Below are positions 57,008 through 64,000 of a stretch of DNA of 64,000 nt, in pieces. Origin of the DNA: Pisaster brevispinus (Eukaryota > Echinodermata > Asteroidea > Forcipulatida > Asteriidae); assembly GCA_023634235.1 (NCBI GenBank), contig JAMKCF010000029.1, positions 1,736,001-1,800,000 of the forward strand, given 5' to 3'. Position 1 is the first letter of the stretch, and every line of letters starts with the position of its first letter. The translations under genes were made by a program, and so were the position numbers. A model generated the notes under the pieces. It ran no database searches and was not told the DNA's origin. It saw only the letters and a list, made by a program, of their open reading frames with translations.

Positions 57008-58374
57008 TTAAAGGGACACACCGGCTTACTGTTTACCTAATATAGTGATGTGGAATGACAGACAACAATTTTTAGATGGTTGTTGTAAAAAAAAAATCAT
57101 CAAAATATCACGTAATTAACGAAAAATGTGAAAAAACCAAAACGCGGTCAAAGGTCAGCTTATACGCTTTTCCAGCCGTTGCAACTGTCAAGTTTACGTA
57201 CAATGTTGCGCAATGTTGTAAGTAGACTAGTGCTCTGTATGTTTCAATTATAACAATGGCGAGGCATGAGGATCCAGACTTCATATCCATCAAGCACAAA
57301 TTCACGTGTAAATTAAAAAACAGACATGAACGAACGTCAGTCCAAAGGGAAGGTTCCTATATGGTCAGTCCTAGTCGAAGTCCGCCCGCGGTCGTAAGCA
57401 ATAACTGTTTCGGTTGAACTTGCCATTGAAACAGTTATTGGTTACGATCGCGAAAACGCACCCCAACCTGTATTCTGTGTACGACAACGTACTATATTCT
57501 GTGTACTTGCAACGGAGAACGTTTCTTCGACATCCAAGGATCGGTACAAAAAACATGGCAAGGAAAAACACCCAGAAGGTGGTCCAACGAAAAGTAAAAA
57601 AACAACAACGATAAATCCAAAGGGAAAGCCAGCAAAAGCAGCAATTGGGGAGGGGGTGGACATTGTGCAGCTATCATAGAAGTAGACCAGCTGTATGGGA
57701 TAAATATTCCCCGTCGTCGTCCCGCGTGTGTAGCGCAGGCAACACGTTGCAGGAGTTAGGGGATAATAGCTAGGGTATCAGACTGAAACCCTCCTAAAAA
57801 AACGTAATTGTTGGTCTGGCTCCCTACCCCTCCGACAAGCTCCCAAGCTCACGGCTAGACCGGCAAGCTGGGGAGTTCATGCCTCGGGGTTTGTCTCTCT
57901 GGCCCCACGAGACACGGCACCGGCTGTACGGGATATGCCCCAAGGTTTACGTTCCGCTAGCTCCCACGCTGGTGCGCCGTAAAACACGCTTCGGTTGCAC
58001 GGACTCTCTGAATGCGAATCTTACGTTCGATTTTTCATCATTATTTACAAATTGTATCAATAATCTGAATACATAGTCTTTTTTGTCAAATACTCATGAA
58101 TAATTTTTGAAAAACAGATTTAAATTTGGTTCGGTAATTTAATTTTATACGGCTGGAAGTAAAACTATCTCCAAAGATCACGTGATTTATCCGAACCACT
58201 TTTTTGGTTCGGATAAATCACGTGACCTTCGTTTTTTGAAAAATGCTCAAAAACGGCAAAATTTGATGATTTCTTTTAGGAACCGTTCTTCTCTATTCCT
58301 GGAAGACCTTTGAAGTCATATGTTAGCCTATTTTGTAGCCCAAATAGCCCAACGAAGCCGGTGTGCCCCTTTAA
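57008..58374 (-). mobile_element. 1.36-kb nonautonomous element, TTAA-flanked, copy B (inverted)
   Basis: The reverse complement of copy A over its whole length, with scattered substitutions and small indels (for example GTTTATCC against ATTTATCC in the middle). Both ends carry TTAA. It contains the same internal hairpin (about 58,185-58,230). Confidence 0.85.
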
Positions 58375-58719
58375 TTTATATTGAGGGAGTCGTGTGACTT
58401 TCAGCATTGGTAAGTTCATCCCTAACTTCAATACTGAATTCAGGAGTTCAGATGTTTCAGGTTTAGAGTTTTTTACAAGTATTGACTTGATAATTTTTTG
58501 GAAATGCTAAGAATTTCTAAATATTGTTTAAGATTAGTGCAGTGAATAGAACACATGTTGCATTTTTTAGAAGGGATGGAAATCATTTTATGTAACTTAC
58601 AGAGAAGTTGTTGGTTCTGACTTGCAACTTGCTTGTAGTTAATGAAAAGTATTTATGAATTGTATCCAATAAGTACAAAAAAACAGTTTAATCGTAAAAC
58701 TGAATATATTTTTTTTATC

Positions 58720-58818
58720 ATTTTGATTCGGGTCTTGTGAACAATTCTTTGGTCCAGCAAAAGTTTTGAGCTACAAGCCCTGCAGTCATGTGAATTTTTA
58801 CCCAAATTCGAGCCCTGA
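58720..58818 (+). repeat. dispersed repeat, copy 2
   Basis: TTTGAGCTACAAGCCCTGCA followed by GTGAATTTTTACCCAAATTC and GAGCCCTGA, matching 32085-32178. Confidence 0.55.
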
Positions 58819-58944
58819 GTTTAGAATGATGATACTTGTGTCCATGTGATGCACTGAGGTGCCTCCATAGTGAAAGGACTTCTCTGTGGTGCCTTAAAAG
58901 AGAAGTACAGTACTAACAACAAAATCCAAAACATTCTGTCAATT

Positions 58945-59060
58945 TTCCTGAATTTCTGAGTCCAGAAAAAACACCATAACTTGAACCAGCAACCTTCAGA
59001 TTAACATACTGGTGCTCATTTAGCCCCATGTTAGCGGTCTCCCTATTTTGTCTTTGCTTG
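58945..59060 (-). mobile_element. tRNA-derived SINE (family C), degraded
   Basis: Reading leftward: a damaged A-box area (GAGCACCAGTATGTTAATC), GAAGGTTGCTGGTTCAAGTT (B box), then TTTTTTCTGGACTCAG. Related to 53830 and 24085. Confidence 0.6.
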
Positions 59061-60429
59061 GGGGCCAGTCAGAAGCCATACATAGCCAGAGATCACACCC
59101 AAGTTTACGATGCTACCTGGGAAGCGGCAGCCACGGGATCACCTTAAGGGGATGGGACTTTTAAAAAAAACATAGGCTAAGTTTTTAGTGGTTGACAAAA
59201 TTTGTCAGCCAGCAGGCCCTGTGAACATATGTACAGCAGCACAACTTAAATTTGAAATGTCCTGTCTACATTTTCAATGATTGATGTGGCTTCTTATATC
59301 TTTGGCCGAGGGGAAATGTCTTCCTGTTTGATGGAAGACATAATTTCAGTCTGAGCACTGACATCTCATCACTGTGTAATTGCACTGGGTACATTCTGCA
59401 TTTTGCCAACCTTTAGAAACACTGCGTATCATTCTGAGGGTATTAAATCATTGTAGTGTGAAATCCGGCCAGGTTGTTGCCCCTTTTGGGTTTTTGTGGA
59501 ATACCAGGAACCAGTGACGTGAGTAATGTATGATTGTGATAGTTATTTGTGGTGACTGGTTTTGTATACATGATTTGTAATTCGTGGTTTCATCAGATTG
59601 TTAAGTTATACATTATGTCTACAGACAAAAGTAGTTTTTGGAAAGATTAAGACACATTTGATAAGATTCATTTACAGTGTAAATTCTTATAAGGTGCTAC
59701 ATTAGTCTCATAATTAAGAAACTTCTCAAACCTGTCTTAAAGATGTTTTTCTTTGTTCAAGTGCCTTAAAGGTAGATACTTGAACTATAAGACTCTGGTA
59801 TTTTGGTGGTAGAACAACCTGAAATTGATGAGAAAATTTAAACAAATTTCAGGAATGTTAAAAACTGGAAAGATTTTGAAATAAGATTTTGAAATATTTA
59901 GGTGGGACTGGGAATAAACAGACTGTACTTTTGCTGTTTCTGAAGAAAATTAAGATGAGTCACCCTCCTAAGGGGATAATTTCAAGATACTTGTTGTTGT
60001 AAATGATAAGCGTTAAATTCCAGCGCAATGGCCTCTGTTGGTATTCAGCAAAGCAGTTAAGCCACTGGTGTTGTTGCCAGGATTTGCATGGTAGCTTTTG
60101 GGCACTCACAAAAGATTGTCCATCAACAAAAGGAAGGAATTTTTTAACTACTTGGACAAGAGTGCATGTTTAGTCAAAGGCTCATTTGGCAGGGCTTCTT
60201 GTTGGAAAACAGGATAGCAGGTAAATTTACAATCAATGTAAGTTATTTTATTAGCTTAACCAATCTTATTTTGTTAGGGTTTGCAAGCATAACATGAGCG
60301 CACCAGGCAAGTTGACTTGCATCATGTAGGTTTTCTTCTGCAATAAAATGTTAATTTTCCCACCTTTCTTGAGGTTCTTTTTTCTATACTCTATGAACAT
60401 GAGGTCATCAATTCTGTATACCCCATGGC

Positions 60430-60670
60430 AATCAGGTTGGCTCAGTGGTTTCTGCTCTGTCTGTCGCCTCCATGAAGCGTGGTTCAAATTCCAGAACTGA
60501 TGCTTTGCATGTGGATTGGGTTTTCAGTCCCTACCTGATTGCGTGGGTTTTCTTCCCACTTTGAAAAACTGACATTCCTTTGATCATCTTCTCTACATAG
60601 GTATCTTCAGACCTACATGCCACAGTGCTAGTCACTTTCAATGCCCCTCACCAGAAAGATATAATAATAA
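60430..60670 (+). mobile_element. tRNA-derived SINE (family B)
   Basis: AGGTTGGCTCAGTGGTTTC (A-box-like), GTGGTTCAAATTCCAG (B box), then GATTGGGTTTTCAGTCCCTA, GTGGGTTTTCTTCCCAC and a (ATA)n tail. The most complete family-B copy. Confidence 0.75.
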
Positions 60671-62618
60671 GAAGAATATTAATCATATAACATTACATTA
60701 TGTTATACACTTCTCTGTAGTCATTTTGTATTATTTGGTCATGAGTTTAACACCAAAAGACTGTATTTGAAAGTGTTCATTGTTCATGTGCATGTGGTGT
60801 ACAATTTATGTCATATGTGTTGAAGTATTGATTATCTTTATAGTATCATAAAGGGTCTAGCATGTGCAGAGGAGCTGTAATAATTGATATTACCGCATCC
60901 TTGAACAGTATAAGTTCATCTCTACAATATTGATAGGATATTGATTTGTGAGTATACATACACTCGCATAGCATCTAGCAAGGGTCATGGAGTATGTCCA
61001 AGTTGGGCATCATTTGGCCCTGACCTTCAACATCTTAGAACATATCAAATCATCTCCATGACCTTTTTGAAATATATGTACATGTATGCAGAAAAGTCCA
61101 GTTCATTTTGTTCACATCCAGAGCCCAATTTTGTCAAGCTGCTTTAAAGCACAAAAAGTAACTGAGCACAAAACATTTTGCTCACCAGAATACCATTACC
61201 AGCCAAAATACACATGTACCATCTGTGACTGGTATACTGCTTATTTTTGTTCAGCAGAAAGTTATTCAACATTATTGCTTATAAGCAGCTCTATGACATT
61301 GGCCCAGATATTATTTTAAAACAGAAATTTGAATAATTCCACTGCTCTTCTAAATATATTTGATAGTATCAATTGTATTCATCATCGCATGTCATCAAGC
61401 TGAGTGATGTATGTTTACCATCATGTTGGGCTGGCGGCTAGGAGAGTGGATGACATGATGGCCGCCTGTATTGTACATAATTGAGCGTTTTAACTCATCT
61501 TAAAAAGTACTGATACTCTATGTATTGATTATACATACCTGTACCATCGCACAGCAACAAGCTGAGGTGTGCTTTCTCAGGTATCATTGCAGCCTGGACA
61601 TGGCTGCATCATTGAGCAATTTAATGTCATCTTTGGAAGTATTGATACTATTGATTATTGTAACATCACTTACTATCCAGCTGTTGTCTTCTCAAGCATT
61701 TCGGTGAACTTTTGTCACAATTGAAAATTATGAGAAACTAGAATTTATAGCTGATTGCAAACTGCTTATCCAACCAAAAGGACCTATGGTATAAATGCAA
61801 CAAATAGTTAATGGCCAGACGTCTTGACCCTAACAGAGTCTTTCTTAGAAGTTATGCTATGGTCAAGTGTTGATACTATCTCTTTTTACCTGAACCATCA
61901 CTTGGCACCAAACATCTTGTAAGATGCCTCATGGATGTTTTGCATCATTTGGATGTGACAGGAAAAAAATAATGCTGACAAGGCCCCCTGCGTCTTTGAA
62001 CAATTTAAAGAGTTTTGTTCTGGTCTCCAATTCATTCCAGTCCCTTCTCCTCTCCTGCTCTAAATGGCGAAGCCCCTGCCGAGGACACCATTGTGAAAAG
62101 GCAACCAGGGGTGATGGCATGTGGTCTAATTTGAAAACATTGTTTGTCACTGGCCACTATCAGTCTATGGACTAGCAGGGAGATTAGCTAGTCCTAAACC
62201 CTGCAGATATCCACAGATAGTTGTTGGTACTGGAAGTGCATGAAGCCAGGAAAAACATGGGTGTGGTGTCTGGTGCCTTCCAGTAACTTCATTCCAAGCA
62301 GAATGGATGTGTACGTTACAAGACTCTGAAGGTGTATATGGTTCATGGACATCATTTTGAGGACATCTTATGCTGATCTTTGAAGTGTGTGTTGAGAAAC
62401 CTGCTGTGGAATCAAGCAAAATAGCTTTGGATGCCTCATGCTTTTTCAAAAACAAACAACATGATTTTTTGTAAATGAGCCATTCAAGTTTTGAAGTCCT
62501 GATGGGTTTAGACGCAAATATGTTGATAACTCTTAGAAAGGAACACACTGAAACTAGTTGTAAAAGTTGGTTTCAGTAATGTCTTGATAGTTCCTCCCGA
62601 GGAGAAACAGCAAGGGAA

Positions 62619-62906
62619 ATGAGCGACAAGAAGACGTCTCAGGAATCTAACCAAGGTAAAGTTGCTGGGCCTGGTGAAAGTCATGAGGCAGCCTCACTCT
62701 CAGACCTTCTGATGGAGCAAACAGCGTCTGATTCCGTCCTTGATGGAGACAGAAAAGGAATTTCCAAGGACAACAACTCAACTGATCTAAAGGACAGCTT
62801 GACAACTCTTTTGACGTCTGATCCAGATCTTTTAAAACCCATGTTTAATGCTGTTGCAGATACATTAGTCACTAAGCTTTTGACTTCTCAACTTGTGGAC
62901 AAAATT
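62619..62906 (+). CDS. first coding exon of unidentified gene (partial)
   Basis: ATG in GGGAAATGA context opens 96 codons ending at donor GTGAGT (62907) in phase 0. An in-frame TAA lies at 62574-62576, right after a good acceptor (TTGGTTTCAG), so this looks like a second exon carrying 5' untranslated sequence and the start. The protein begins MSDKKTSQESNQ, is acidic and Ser/Thr-rich, and ends with a probable helix (LVTKLLTSQLVDKI). The helix pattern is slightly like the start of LINE ORF1 or coiled-coil proteins. It continues beyond the window, and the family is not recognised. Confidence 0.6.
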
Positions 62907-64000
62907 GTGAGTACAAGAGGGAATGTATGGATGTATTTTTTTACAGGCAAATTAAGTGTCTGTATAGAGCAGTGTAAAGTTTAACTGAGTATTTGGAATG
63001 TAAATATGATGTAAACACACAGCCAAGAAGTTTACAAAAAGCAACTATTTTTGACTGGGTCCTATGGTCCTATTAAATTCAATTACCATTCCCCTAACTC
63101 CTGTTGAAGTAAAAGTTCATCCCTTTGGAAACACATAGCTTGTTGGTCTTTGGGTGCACCCCACCAAAATAAACTCCAATATCATACAGTGCAACATGCT
63201 AAATATTCAAAAATACTTTGAAAATACTTAGAAGTCTTAAAGCTTTTTACAGTAAAAAGAAAATTATACATGTACTCCTGAATTTAAATTCTCTGCTTAA
63301 TTTGACACAAGTTGTCCCAAGGCCCATGGAGTTATTCTCCCTCCAAACAAACACCCTTTACACCTGTTTAAATTTTCAAACAGTTGTGCATCAATCTTGA
63401 GAAAAATGGACCTACACCTCTCAACAAGTAGGGCCATTTTGGGGGGCATAGGGCATCCAAAATACCTCACGCTGGAAGTCAACAACCCCCAGGTCACAAT
63501 TGTGCAAAAGTTTTACGCTGTACCCCCTTTTATTTGTCTCTCAAATCTGTCTAGTATACATAGAATATTTTGAGGGCCTACAAAATATTCATGAGGCCAT
63601 TTAGTGGAGTGCACCTCTACATGAACAATGTGACAATTTATGTACAGCATGTGGACTGTAGGCCTGTAATGTACAAGACAGCACCTTTGGTGTAGAGAGG
63701 GCATTTTCTTTAGAGGGTGCTTGGAAGCCAATTTGAGGAGTATAATGGAGCATGTCTGGGACAGTGTATCCGTGGGTCTATAGGGCATCGAAGACCCCAT
63801 GAAAAAAATCTATCATGTCGGTATGTTTTAAACGTCAAACTTAAGTGATATGATTTGTTGAAAAAGGCAGAACTTGAAAATTATATATTAAAACAATTAT
63901 TTTGAATGTGGGATTGTAATATCATATTACTCCCATTTTTGGGGGAGATGGCTCTTTCTGGAAAGGCCGGTGCCTTGGGTTTGCGTCGCATTGGCTAGGC
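62907..64000. other. start of an intron running off the window
   Basis: After the phase-0 donor no further exon is recognised up to the window edge. The stretch holds short AT-rich frames only and no repeat I can name. Confidence 0.4.

Larger units (their letters stand above)
40126..62618. other. about 22 kb with no convincing coding exon
   Basis: Either a very long intron of the adaptor-like gene or intergenic DNA. It contains the MITEs, SINEs and the two 1.36-kb elements listed separately, an (AAAC)n tract at 44,257-44,280, C-runs of ten or more at 44,539, 46,141, 52,180, 52,996 and 53,374, and long AT-rich stretches where I recognise nothing (for example 47.0-47.4, 51.0-51.4, 59.3-60.4 and 60.7-61.7 kb). 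Confidence 0.5.

Overview
The window is nuclear DNA of an animal. Genes are broken by GT-AG introns, intergenic DNA is AT-rich, and most of the sequence is transposon remains, tRNA-derived SINEs and minisatellites. The CR1/L2-like LINE tails, the SINE types and the very frequent TACATGTA/GTACATGTAC words look like a marine invertebrate deuterostome. My best guess is an echinoderm, perhaps a sea star, but the sequence alone does not prove this.

Five protein-coding loci can be supported. (1) 959-1120, minus: the first coding exon of a gene that leaves the window on the left. (2) 2127-12894, plus: a complete nine-exon model for a 474-residue type I membrane protein. It has a signal peptide, a small membrane-proximal domain, one transmembrane helix, and a long acidic, proline-rich tail with tyrosine and WW/EVH1/SH3-type motifs. 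(3) 26310-20860, minus: a complete six-exon model for a 435-residue basic, probably nuclear protein. (4) 36441-40125, plus: the first exons of a gene with NPF, DPF and repeated WGDV-like motifs, suggesting an endocytic or trafficking adaptor. Its later exons were not found. (5) 62619-62906, plus: the first coding exon of a gene that leaves the window on the right. All models were built by hand from reading frame, splice sites and matching intron phases. No gene symbol is given because none was recognised with confidence.

Layout: 1-2126 holds the left partial gene and upstream sequence. 2127-12894 is gene 2, with LINE fragments, a trinucleotide microsatellite, SINEs and MITEs in its introns. 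12895-20859 is intergenic, with several MITEs, a 165-bp direct duplication and a perfect 35-bp-arm hairpin. 20860-26310 is gene 3, whose introns carry three kinds of tandem repeat, head-to-head SINEs and a perfect 58-bp-arm palindrome. 26311-36440 is the spacer between divergent genes 3 and 4. 36441-40125 is the visible part of gene 4. 40126-62618 is about 22 kb without a convincing exon, including two near-identical 1.36-kb TTAA-flanked elements in opposite orientation.

The loci do not form an obvious pathway. Genes 3 and 4 are divergent and may share the control region around 26.3-27.3 kb, but this is inference. Nothing resembles an operon, CRISPR array or defence island. The most unusual items are the two unassigned complete proteins, the perfect palindromes and the inverted pair of TTAA elements.
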